Shown here piece after piece: positions 8,491-15,702 of a stretch of DNA of 36,650 nucleotides (the first letter of the stretch is position 1; each line of letters opens with the position of its first letter). The position numbers and the translations under genes were made by a program. Under the pieces are notes generated by a model that was not told the DNA's origin, ran no database searches, and saw nothing but the letters and a program-made list of their open reading frames with translations. The DNA is from an uncultured Peptoniphilus sp. (lineage in GTDB: Bacteria; Bacillota; Clostridia; Tissierellales; Peptoniphilaceae). The stretch spans positions 1 through 36,650 of the forward strand of contig NZ_CAMILN010000016.1 of assembly GCF_946222045.1 (NCBI RefSeq), given 5' to 3'.

Positions 8491-9834
8491 ATGGACTATT
8501 CTAAGGATTATAAGGACAAGTTAATTACGGCTAAAGAAGCTGCTGGTCTAGTAAAGGACAATATGTGGGTTGACTACGCATGGGGTGTTAGTACACCAGT
8601 TGCTTTTGATAAGGCTCTTGCTGAAAGACTTGATGAATTAAATGAAATTTATTTAAGAGGTGGAGTGCTTCTTTGGGAACCAGAAGTATTTAAAAAGGAT
8701 CCAGAAGGAGAAAAAGTTGTGTGGAATTCTTGGCACGCTGGTGGACCAGACAGAAAGAGAATTAACACAACTCCAGGTGGATTTTATATTCCATTAAGAT
8801 ATTCTGAACTACCTAGATGGTACAGAGAAAACTGTAAAGTAGACGTAGCAGTTATTGTTACACCTCCAATGGATAAACACGGTAACTTTAACTTTGGACT
8901 TAGTGCCTCTCACCTAATGGCAGTTATTGAAACAGCAGACAAAGTTGTAATAGAAATTAATGAAAAGATGCCAAGAGGACTTGGTGGATTTGAACACGAA
9001 ATTAATATCAAGGATGTTGACTACATTATAGAAGGAGATAATCCTGACATTGCAGCACTTCCTAAGGGATCCTTTGGTGAAGTTGATAAAAAAGTTGCAG
9101 AATTAATTGTAGAAGAAATTCCTAATGGAGCTACACTTCAACTAGGTATTGGTGGAATGCCAAACGCTGTTGGATCTCTAATTGCTGATTCTGATTTAAA
9201 GGACCTTGGAGTTCACACAGAAATGTATGTTGATGGTTTTGTTGAAATGGCTAAGAAGGGTAAACTTACTGGAGCTAAGAAGAATATCGACAGGTTTAGA
9301 CAAGCTTATGGCTTTGCAGCTGGTTCTCAAGAAATGTATGACTACATTGATGGCAACTCAGCATGTATGGCAGCACCAACATCTTATACTAACGATGCAA
9401 GAGTAATTGCACAACTTGATAACTTTGTTTCCATTAACAACGCAGTAAACATTGACTTGTTTGGCCAAGTAAGTTCTGAATCTTCAGGAGTTAAACATAT
9501 TTCTGGAGCAGGTGGACAACTTGACTTCGTACTAGGTGCTTACCTATCTAAGGGTGGTAAATCCTTCATCTGTCTATCTTCTAAATTTATGAACAAGAAG
9601 ACAGGAAAAGAAGAATCAAGAATTGTTCCAAACTTTGAAACATTCTCAGCTATTACAGCTGCAAGACCTAACACTCACTGGCTTGTAACTGAATATGGTA
9701 AGTTCAACTGCAAGGGCCAATCAACTTGGCAAAGAGCAGAAGGTATCATTAACATAGCTGCACCAGAATTTAGGGATGACCTAATCAAGGAAGCAGAAAA
9801 AATGAATATCTGGAGAAGAACTAACAAGAGATAA
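8491..9834 (+). CDS. Butyryl-CoA:acetate CoA-transferase family enzyme
   Basis: 447-residue class I-type CoA-transferase of the acetyl-CoA hydrolase/4-hydroxybutyrate CoA-transferase family. The sequence fits the butyryl-CoA:acetate branch, which moves CoA from butyryl-CoA to acetate as the last step of butyrate formation. Evidence: the N-terminal block with GNFNFGLSASH; the CoA-binding glycine-rich LQLGIGGMPNAVG (about 214-226); the catalytic glutamate in HTEM (Glu244); and the C-terminal GAGGQLDFVLGA. The ATG has AAGGAGGA 5 nt upstream. It follows the helicase gene by 20 bp and may be partly read through from it, though fermentation genes usually also have their own promoter. A clear terminator follows. 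Substrate choice among butyryl, 4-hydroxybutyryl and crotonyl cannot be settled by reading alone. Confidence 0.85.
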   Translation: MDYSKDYKDKLITAKEAAGLVKDNMWVDYAWGVSTPVAFDKALAERLDELNEIYLRGGVLLWEPEVFKKDPEGEKVVWNSWHAGGPDRKRINTTPGGFYIPLRYSELPRWYRENCKVDVAVIVTPPMDKHGNFNFGLSASHLMAVIETADKVVIEINEKMPRGLGGFEHEINIKDVDYIIEGDNPDIAALPKGSFGEVDKKVAELIVEEIPNGATLQLGIGGMPNAVGSLIADSDLKDLGVHTEMYVDGFVEMAKKGKLTGAKKNIDRFRQAYGFAAGSQEMYDYIDGNSACMAAPTSYTNDARVIAQLDNFVSINNAVNIDLFGQVSSESSGVKHISGAGGQLDFVLGAYLSKGGKSFICLSSKFMNKKTGKEESRIVPNFETFSAITAARPNTHWLVTEYGKFNCKGQSTWQRAEGIINIAAPEFRDDLIKEAEKMNIWRRTNKR

Positions 9835-9849
9835 AATATAAATTATTTT

Positions 9850-9876
9850 CCCCTGATTTATCAGGGGATTTTTTTA
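9850..9876 (+). terminator. Intrinsic terminator after the CoA-transferase
   Basis: CCCCTGA, loop TTTA, TCAGGGG, then A and a T-run. It is a compact, strong stem-loop 16 nt after the stop. Confidence 0.93.
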
Positions 9877-9978
9877 TGCCTTTTTTTTAAATATTGAGTA
9901 ATAAGAAATAAATATAAGGTAGTAAACAAAAGAAAAGTTAAATTTTATTTGTAAGTCAAAATTAAATACAAAGTTGTA

Positions 9979-10086
9979 CTGTATTGATAAGTGATTAAAA
10001 TTTATGAACTTGTAAATATTTATAACTTATTAAAAATTAATTAACTCGTAAAAAATTATTTAGCGAAGTTTATTTATAAAATATTA
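9979..10086. repeat. Degenerate 18-bp tandem repeat
   Basis: Written in steps of 18 from 9997, the units are AAAATTTATGAACTTGTA, AATATTTATAACTTATTA, AAAATTAATTAACTCGTA, AAAAATTATTTAGCGAAG and TTTATTTATAAAATATTA, with a weaker unit before. They resemble the clearer 18-bp repeat at the right end of the window. Divergence is high and AT bias inflates similarity. Confidence 0.4.
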
Positions 10087-10232
10087 ATAAATTTAGAAAG
10101 ATTTTAAATTACTTCAAATAGATTTCACAATGACCATCTATATATTTCACAAAGAAAAATTATAATTATAAAAAATAAAAAAATCACCAAAAAATCTTTG
10201 CATAATTCAAAAGATTATGATATAGTGTTACG

Positions 10233-10261
10233 TTTACTTTTATAAAAACCTCTGTTATACT
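10233..10261 (+). promoter_or_regulatory. Promoter of the carD-like gene
   Basis: TTTACT (10233-10238), 17-bp spacer, TATACT (10256-10261), 27 bp before the start codon. The -35 is weak, which is notable because CarD-family factors act on promoter opening. Confidence 0.6.
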
Positions 10262-10288
10262 AGAATAAGGGACAAGAGGAGGTAAGTA

Positions 10289-10771
10289 ATGTTTAAAATT
10301 GGTGATAAGATTGTATATCCTATGCACGGTGCAGGCGAAATTGTTGGAATAGAAGAGAGAGAAATCCTTGGAAATGTCCACAAGTATTACATAATGAGGT
10401 TACCCATAAATGATCTTAAGGTAATGGTGCCTGTTAAAAATGCGGAAGAAATTGGTGTTAGAGATATTTCTGACAATGAAACCATGGAAAAAGTTTTGGA
10501 AACTTTGAAATCCAAGGTTGAAATTTCTATGCCTAAAAACTGGAATAGGAGATACAGGTTCAATCTTGACAAGATAAAATCTGGTGACTTAACTGAAATT
10601 GCTGACGTTGTTAGATCTCTTGAAAATCTAGATAGGGAGAAATCTTTATCAACGGGCGAGAGAAAAATATTGACTGAAGCAAAGCAAATCATTGTATCAG
10701 AAATGGTTCTTGTTTTTGAAAAAAATGTTGAAGAAGTGACAAAGTTAATTGACGATGCCATTTTTGGATAA
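10289..10771 (+). CDS. CarD/CdnL-family transcription regulator
   Basis: 160-residue protein with ATG start and AGAGGAGGT 5-6 nt upstream. The N-terminal Tudor-like RNA-polymerase-interacting domain opens MFKIGDKIVYPMHGAGEIVGIE, written in family style (VYPxHGxGxI at about 9-18). It continues to the YYIMRLP and LKVMVPV strands. The C-terminal half is a helical DNA-contacting domain containing a Trp (NWNRRYR, about 84-90) and ending in long helices. CarD-like proteins bind the RNA polymerase beta subunit and stabilise or limit open promoter complexes, including at rRNA promoters. It is followed after 12 bp by a YacL-type gene, an order often seen in clostridia. Confidence 0.9.
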   Translation: MFKIGDKIVYPMHGAGEIVGIEEREILGNVHKYYIMRLPINDLKVMVPVKNAEEIGVRDISDNETMEKVLETLKSKVEISMPKNWNRRYRFNLDKIKSGDLTEIADVVRSLENLDREKSLSTGERKILTEAKQIIVSEMVLVFEKNVEEVTKLIDDAIFG

Positions 10772-10783
10772 GGAGGGATTTTT

Positions 10784-11893
10784 ATTAGCAAAAACCGAAA
10801 AATTGTGTCCAAAATTTTTAAGTTTCTATTTACTGTAATTGGCGCATTAGTAGGTATTTTTATTGTATCTGTTTTATCAGATATTGATTTTGTAAAAGAT
10901 ATTGGAAGTCAAAAGATTATCACAGGAGCTTCTGTGGTTATTGTATTTTTATTTGCACTTATATTTTTTATACTTTCTCCAAAGGCCTTTAAAGCCTTGG
11001 AAGATTTATTAGTTATTTGGGAAAGACAAATCCAAACTAAATCTTTTACAGAAGTAATACTTGGTGCCGTGGGCCTAATACTAGGTCTTATAATAGCATT
11101 CTTAATTTCACAACCTATTTACAAGATTCCAATACCCTACGTAGGTTCAGTAATTTCTATCTTACTATATGGTATGCTTGGTTATTTAGGTCTTACTATT
11201 GGAATGTCAAACAAGGACACTATATCAGAAAAAGTTAGGGATCTCACATCTTTGGCTGCAAAGAAAAATGTTAAAGCAAAGGATGTGGTAAAAGATTACA
11301 CAGGCATTCCAAAAGTCTTGGATACTTCTGTCATTATTGATGGAAGGATACTTGATATAGCAAAGGCTGGATTTATTGAAGGTCCTCTTGTTGTTCCCGT
11401 ATTTGTATTAGAAGAATTACAACACATAGCAGACTCTGCGGATGGATTAAAGAGAAATCGTGGCAGGAGAGGGCTGGATACTGTTGCAGAAATTCAAGAA
11501 TTAAAAAATGTAGAAGTTATAATTTATAATGGAAAGATAGAAGAAATTCCTGAAGTAGATTCAAAACTTTTAAAGCTTGCCACAGAATTAAATGGTAAAA
11601 TTGTAACTAATGATTTTAATTTAAATAAGGTAGCTAGGGTTCAAAACTTAGACGTTTTAAATATCAACGAGCTTGCCAACGCAGTTAAGCCCCTTTATCT
11701 TCCTGGTGAAGAAATGAATATCTTAATTGTAAGAGAAGGTAAGGAGCACAACCAAGGTCTAGCTTATCTTGACGATGGGACTATGATTGTTGTTGAAAAT
11801 GGCAAGAATTTAATCGGGGAAAAGGTAAATGTAGTTGTTACATCAGCCCTTCAAACTTCTGCAGGTAAGATGATTTTTGCAAAGTTAAAATAA
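10784..11893 (+). CDS. YacL-type PIN/TRAM membrane protein, probable ATT start
   Basis: About 369-residue membrane-bound PIN-TRAM protein. The first conventional in-frame start is GTG at 10805, but it lacks a ribosome binding site. A perfect AGGAGG (10771-10776) sits exactly 7 nt before an in-frame ATT at 10784, giving an N-terminus (M)SKNRKIVSKIFKFL. Four hydrophobic helices fill residues about 15-140. A PIN nuclease-fold domain follows, with acidic residues in LDTSVIIDGR, VLEELQ, VDSKLL and VTNDFNLN. A C-terminal TRAM domain runs from about LPGEEMNILIVREG to the end. Family members are predicted RNases or RNA-binding proteins of unclear substrate. The gene is coupled to the carD-like gene (12-bp gap) and ends in a terminator. 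Confidence 0.85.
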   Translation: MSKNRKIVSKIFKFLFTVIGALVGIFIVSVLSDIDFVKDIGSQKIITGASVVIVFLFALIFFILSPKAFKALEDLLVIWERQIQTKSFTEVILGAVGLILGLIIAFLISQPIYKIPIPYVGSVISILLYGMLGYLGLTIGMSNKDTISEKVRDLTSLAAKKNVKAKDVVKDYTGIPKVLDTSVIIDGRILDIAKAGFIEGPLVVPVFVLEELQHIADSADGLKRNRGRRGLDTVAEIQELKNVEVIIYNGKIEEIPEVDSKLLKLATELNGKIVTNDFNLNKVARVQNLDVLNINELANAVKPLYLPGEEMNILIVREGKEHNQGLAYLDDGTMIVVENGKNLIGEKVNVVVTSALQTSAGKMIFAKLK

Positions 11894-11904
11894 AAATTAA
11901 TTTT

Positions 11905-11933
11905 AAACTCTGTCTTATGGCAGGGTTTTTTCT
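11905..11933 (+). terminator. Intrinsic terminator after the PIN/TRAM gene
   Basis: AAACTCTG pairs with CAGGGTTT (one G-U) across an 8-nt loop, followed by T-rich sequence, 12 nt after the stop. Confidence 0.8.
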
Positions 11934-12051
11934 TTATAATTTAAATTACTTGATTGAGCCATATGATTGAAATTTTCACTTTAGAGGTATAAATATAATC
12001 TAAGATAATAGGAAACAAAAATATTATATACAAGCCCACAAATATTTTTAT

Positions 12052-12080
12052 TTGACGGTAAATTTGATTTGTATTATTAT
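12052..12080 (+). promoter_or_regulatory. Promoter of the class V aminotransferase gene
   Basis: TTGACG (12052-12057), 17-bp spacer, TATTAT (12075-12080), 25 bp before the ATG, with AAGGGGGAAGG as ribosome binding site. Confidence 0.65.
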
Positions 12081-12105
12081 TTGTTAATGATAAGGGGGAA
12101 GGAAA

Positions 12106-13173
12106 ATGAAATTATTTTTACCCGGTCCTGTGTCTGTTCGCAGCGAAGTTTTAAAACAATTTGAAAAACCTGTTATTGGACATAGAACTAAGGAAGCATC
12201 AGAAGTTCAAAAATCAATTTCAATAAATATGCAAAAGATATTTGGAACAAAGGAAGAAATCCTTGTTTCAACATCATCAGGCACTGGACTTATGGAAGGT
12301 GCCATTAGGTCTTGCACTAAGAAAAGGGCTCTTATATGTTCTATAGGAACTTTTGGAGACCTTTGGCAAAGACTTGGACATGAAAATGGAATAGAGACAG
12401 ATATTTTGAGAGCAGAAGACGGAGAAGTAACTGATCCTAATAAACTAGAAGAAGCTTTGAAGGAAAAAGATTATGACTTTGTAGGAATCACTCACAATGA
12501 AACTTCATCTGGTATCTTAAATGATCTAGCTGGACTTAAGCCAGTTATTGACAAGTATCCAAATATTGTTTGGGCACTTGATACAGTAAGTTCTGCTGGT
12601 GGAGCTCCAATTGATCAAGATAAATATGGAATTGATATTGCTATTACATCTTCACAAAAGTGTCTTTCACTAGTACCAGGACTTAGCTTTGCATCTTTTT
12701 CTGAGAAAGCTGTTGAAAAGGCAAAGACTGTTGAAAACAGAGGTCACTACTTAGACTTACTTCTTTTGTATAATTATGTTAAAGAACACGATTACCAATA
12801 TCCATCAACTCCAGCAATTTCTAATATGGTTGCTGCAGAGTATCAACTTAACTATATTATTAATGAAGAAGGACTTGAAAATAGATTTAAAAGACATGAA
12901 GAGATGTCCCAATATTTTAAAAAGTGGGCAGATGAAAACTTTGAAATCTTTGGTAACAAGGACCATCTTTCTCCAACAATAACTTGTGTTAAGAATACTA
13001 AGGATTTAAAATTTGATATTTTAAGTCACGAATTTATGAACAAGGGATTCTTAATTTCCAATGGATATGGAAAACTTGCTGGCAAAACTTTTAGGGTTGG
13101 CCACATGGGTGATACAAGCTTAGATGATATAAAAGAATTCACAAAAACTTTTGATGAAATATTAAATAAATAA
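12106..13173 (+). CDS. Class V aminotransferase (alanine/serine-glyoxylate or phosphoserine type)
   Basis: 355-residue PLP enzyme of aminotransferase class V. It starts with the family opening PGPVSVRSEVL and GHRTKE (about 6-30). The PLP phosphate region is STSSGTGLMEGAI, the ring-stacking/Asp segment is WALDTVSSAGG (Asp159), and the Schiff-base lysine is in SSQKCLS (Lys185). The C-terminal arginine is in FRVGHMGD. These features place it with the small class V group that includes alanine-glyoxylate and serine-pyruvate aminotransferases and their clostridial relatives, some of which act in serine synthesis. There is no serA or purine-catabolism gene nearby, so the substrate cannot be fixed. 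It is monocistronic, with its own promoter and terminator. Confidence 0.8.
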   Translation: MKLFLPGPVSVRSEVLKQFEKPVIGHRTKEASEVQKSISINMQKIFGTKEEILVSTSSGTGLMEGAIRSCTKKRALICSIGTFGDLWQRLGHENGIETDILRAEDGEVTDPNKLEEALKEKDYDFVGITHNETSSGILNDLAGLKPVIDKYPNIVWALDTVSSAGGAPIDQDKYGIDIAITSSQKCLSLVPGLSFASFSEKAVEKAKTVENRGHYLDLLLLYNYVKEHDYQYPSTPAISNMVAAEYQLNYIINEEGLENRFKRHEEMSQYFKKWADENFEIFGNKDHLSPTITCVKNTKDLKFDILSHEFMNKGFLISNGYGKLAGKTFRVGHMGDTSLDDIKEFTKTFDEILNK

Positions 13174-13180
13174 ATTAAAG

Positions 13181-13209
13181 AATATCCTGGGCGACAGGAT
13201 ATTTTTTTG
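13181..13209 (+). terminator. Intrinsic terminator after the aminotransferase
   Basis: AATATCCTG, loop GGCGA, CAGGATATT, then a T-run, 7 nt after the stop. Confidence 0.92.
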
Positions 13210-13226
13210 TAGATTTAATTTAAAAT

Positions 13227-13268
13227 AAAGACCTAGTTGAGGATTGATTCCTTCTCTAGGTCTTTTAT
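13227..13268. terminator. Second hairpin, possible backup terminator
   Basis: AAAGACCTAG (13227-13236) pairs perfectly with CTAGGTCTTT (13256-13265); an inner AGGA/TCCT pair closes a 5-nt loop. TTTTATAA covers the 3' end. It sits 18 bp past the first terminator and about 40 bp before the next promoter, so it may insulate the following gene. Confidence 0.55.
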
Positions 13269-13307
13269 AATTCATAATTAAGTTTTTGTTACAAATCCAC
13301 GTATTCT

Positions 13308-13336
13308 TTGAGAATGAAGAAAGTATGATTTATAAT
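13308..13336 (+). promoter_or_regulatory. Promoter of the phosphodiester glycosidase gene
   Basis: TTGAGA (13308-13313), 17-bp spacer, TATAAT (13331-13336). A GTGAGGT ribosome binding site begins 11 bp later. Confidence 0.75.
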
Positions 13337-13360
13337 TTTTAATTAAGTGAGGTAGATAAA

Positions 13361-15619
13361 ATGAATAAGAAAAAAATTAGTATTGCATTGATTTTATTTT
13401 TACTTTTTATAACTTCTAATGTGTTTGCAGAAAACCAACTACTCTTTCAAGAGCCAATTGCTCCAGGAGTAGTAAGATACAAATACAAAGTTAAGAGAGG
13501 TAAGAGAAATGCAGAGACAAATGTAATAAAGGTGGACTTAAACAATCCCCATGTAAAGATTAATACTGTTGCAGGTGGAGGTACTTATACAAATAAGGCC
13601 ACTGTTTCACAAATGGCCAACAGGACTAATGCAGTTGCCCTTGTAAATGGTGACTTCTTCACAATGAAATTGCAGGGAGCACCATTGGGACCATCTGTTA
13701 TTAATGGAGAAATTAAATCATCTCCAGCAGTTTTAACAGACCTTTGGTCTTTTGGGATTGATAGCAACAACAAGGCCTTTATTGATCTTACAAAGTTCGC
13801 TGGTAGTGTAACAGCACCAAATGGCAAATCCTTTCCGATAGATGGATTGAACAAGACTATTTATTGGTACCAGCCATCTAAAGAATATTCTCATCAATCA
13901 AAAATTCAAATGTATGACTCTTTCTGGACTTCTAAGACTAGGGGAGATAAGACTACTGGGGAATTACTTTTATCAGAGAATGATGTCGTAGAACAAATTT
14001 CTTATAGGAAGAATTTAGATATGGCTGTGCCTAAGGGAAAGAAGATTCTTCAGTTTTCTGAAAATGCAGAAAAGTTTATGCAAGATAATGTTAAAGTTGG
14101 AGATAAGCTTACAGTAAGAACAAATATTGAACCTAACAGAAATTGGAAGATGATGATTGGTGGTCACGCCCTTCTAGTTGAAAATGGAGCAATAAAAAAA
14201 TATACAAAAGACATAAAGTCAATTGATGGAGTGAGAGCAAGGACTGCTGTTGGAATTAGTCAAGATGGCAAGACAGTCTATATTGTAACAGCTGAGGGAA
14301 GGACAAAAAGATCCTCTGGACTTACAATTAGTGAACTTGCACAATTTATGTTAGACCTTGGAGTAGACAAGGCTATGAATCTTGACGGCGGAGGCTCTAC
14401 TGCTATGGCTGTTAGAAACCTTGGAGATCTTAATAGGACTAGGGCGACAAACCCTGAGAGAAATGGGGCTGAAAGAAGAGTTGTCAACGGACTTGGTGTT
14501 TACAACACAAGTAAGAACACTGGTCTTATTGATGATGGAAAATTTGAAAGTGATGTAGACACAATTGTTGGGGAACAATTAAATCTAAAATTAAAATCAG
14601 CTTGGGATGAGTTTTTAAATCCTATTGATATTAAGCCAAGGACTTACACTCTTACAGAGTCATCAAATGGTGCAAATATCTTAAATGGTCAAACTTATCT
14701 TCCAATGACTCCTGGCAAGTTTATGATAAATCTTCAAGCCGACAAGGGTGATGGATTTAGTAAGGAAATTAATGTTGCTGACCCATCAAATTATACAAAC
14801 TTAAAGCTTTCTACAAAAAACAATATTATAAAAAGAGGAAGCGAGATCAAGGTTGAGGCATCAGGAGAATACAAGGGAAGAAAAATAAATATTTCTCCAA
14901 GAGTTTTAAAGCTAAACTTTGAAGATTTAAACGCTGAAGTAAATCCAAATAATTTTAATATAAAAATTAATGATTATGGAAAAAATCCAAAGATTACTTT
15001 TAAATTTGGAGATAAAATTGCAAGTCTTCCACTTTATGATGAAAACACAAGACTTATAAAGATGAAGATAAATGATGTAAACTACACAGTTAATGGAGAA
15101 AAGAAAAAAATGGATGCGAAGCCATTTATTTCTAACTCAAGGACTCTTGTTCCACTTAGATTTATAGTTGAAGCCATTGGCGGAGATGTTAGCTGGGATG
15201 GCGACAATAGAGTTGTGACAGTAAATAGTCATGGAAAAGAACTTATTCTTCCAATCGACTCAAAGACAATAAAAGTTGATGGAAAAGATATTGCTATTGA
15301 CCAAGCGGCTATAATTAAAGGCGACAGGACTTACGTGCCAATTAGATTTATTGCAGAAAACTTAGAAATGAATGTAAATTATATCCACGAAAGTCGTGAA
15401 ATTGAAATTTCTTATTTTGAAGATAAAAAAGAATTAGATGAGAAAAATCTTGATGAAAAGGCTGAAGTAAATAATTCTCCTGACAAGAATAATAATTCAA
15501 ACAAGATGTCTAATGAAAATAATAATAATAATAATGATGAGCCTTCCATTAAAGAAAACTTAGAAATAAATAATAATTCTTTAAATACAAATGACAACAA
15601 CAAAAACTTGTTAAATTAA
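13361..15619 (+). CDS. Secreted phosphodiester-glycosidase (NAGPA) domain protein with copper-amine-oxidase-N module
   Basis: 752-residue secreted protein with signal peptide at residues 1-23 (ending NVFAE). The N-terminal half (about 60-390) is a NAGPA-type phosphodiester glycosidase domain. Landmarks are VNGDFFTMKLQGAPLGPSV, ARTAVGISQDGKTVYIVTAEG, the signature NLDGGGSTAMA, and the closing RRVVNGLGVY. Such domains in bacteria are linked to exopolysaccharide or wall-glycan metabolism, and the exact bond cut here is unknown. An unassigned beta-rich region follows (about 400-565). Next comes a copper-amine-oxidase-N-like module (about 567-685) with SRTLVPLRFIVEAIGG and DRTYVPIRFIAENL. A charged Asn/Lys/Glu-rich tail of about 60 residues ends the protein without a sortase motif. 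It is monocistronic, with its own promoter and terminator. Confidence 0.85.
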   Translation: MNKKKISIALILFLLFITSNVFAENQLLFQEPIAPGVVRYKYKVKRGKRNAETNVIKVDLNNPHVKINTVAGGGTYTNKATVSQMANRTNAVALVNGDFFTMKLQGAPLGPSVINGEIKSSPAVLTDLWSFGIDSNNKAFIDLTKFAGSVTAPNGKSFPIDGLNKTIYWYQPSKEYSHQSKIQMYDSFWTSKTRGDKTTGELLLSENDVVEQISYRKNLDMAVPKGKKILQFSENAEKFMQDNVKVGDKLTVRTNIEPNRNWKMMIGGHALLVENGAIKKYTKDIKSIDGVRARTAVGISQDGKTVYIVTAEGRTKRSSGLTISELAQFMLDLGVDKAMNLDGGGSTAMAVRNLGDLNRTRATNPERNGAERRVVNGLGVYNTSKNTGLIDDGKFESDVDTIVGEQLNLKLKSAWDEFLNPIDIKPRTYTLTESSNGANILNGQTYLPMTPGKFMINLQADKGDGFSKEINVADPSNYTNLKLSTKNNIIKRGSEIKVEASGEYKGRKINISPRVLKLNFEDLNAEVNPNNFNIKINDYGKNPKITFKFGDKIASLPLYDENTRLIKMKINDVNYTVNGEKKKMDAKPFISNSRTLVPLRFIVEAIGGDVSWDGDNRVVTVNSHGKELILPIDSKTIKVDGKDIAIDQAAIIKGDRTYVPIRFIAENLEMNVNYIHESREIEISYFEDKKELDEKNLDEKAEVNNSPDKNNNSNKMSNENNNNNNDEPSIKENLEINNNSLNTNDNNKNLLN
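15518..15535 (+). repeat. (AAT)6 microsatellite in coding tail
   Basis: Six AAT units encode an Asn run in the disordered tail of the glycosidase-domain protein. Slippage would change tail length without shifting the frame. Confidence 0.8.
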
Positions 15620-15622
15620 AAG

Positions 15623-15647
15623 ATCTCCCTTAGGGGAGATTTTTTTA
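15623..15647 (+). terminator. Intrinsic terminator after the glycosidase-domain gene
   Basis: ATCTCCC pairs with GGGAGAT across a 4-nt loop and is followed by seven T residues. Confidence 0.9.
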
Positions 15648-15670
15648 TGAGAAAAATTATTATAAAAGGC

Positions 15671-15697
15671 CAAAAAAAGGAACTCAGGTGAGTTCCT
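15671..15697 (-). terminator. Minus-strand terminator of murC
   Basis: Read on the minus strand, AGGAACTC and GAGTTCCT form an 8-bp stem with a 4-nt loop and are followed by seven T residues. It lies 6 nt past the murC stop and converges with the plus-strand terminator next to it. Confidence 0.88.
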
Positions 15698-15702
15698 AAA
15701 TT

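Larger units (their letters stand above)
9877..10288 (+). other. Long AT-rich intergenic region
   Basis: About 410 bp with no credible gene on either strand. It holds a degenerate 18-bp periodic stretch (9979-10086). ATTTCACAA occurs twice exactly 22 bp apart (10122-10130, 10144-10152). An inverted repeat AATCTTT-N10-AAAGATT lies at 10193-10216. The carD promoter is at the right end. The spaced direct repeats could be a regulator site for carD. Confidence 0.6.
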
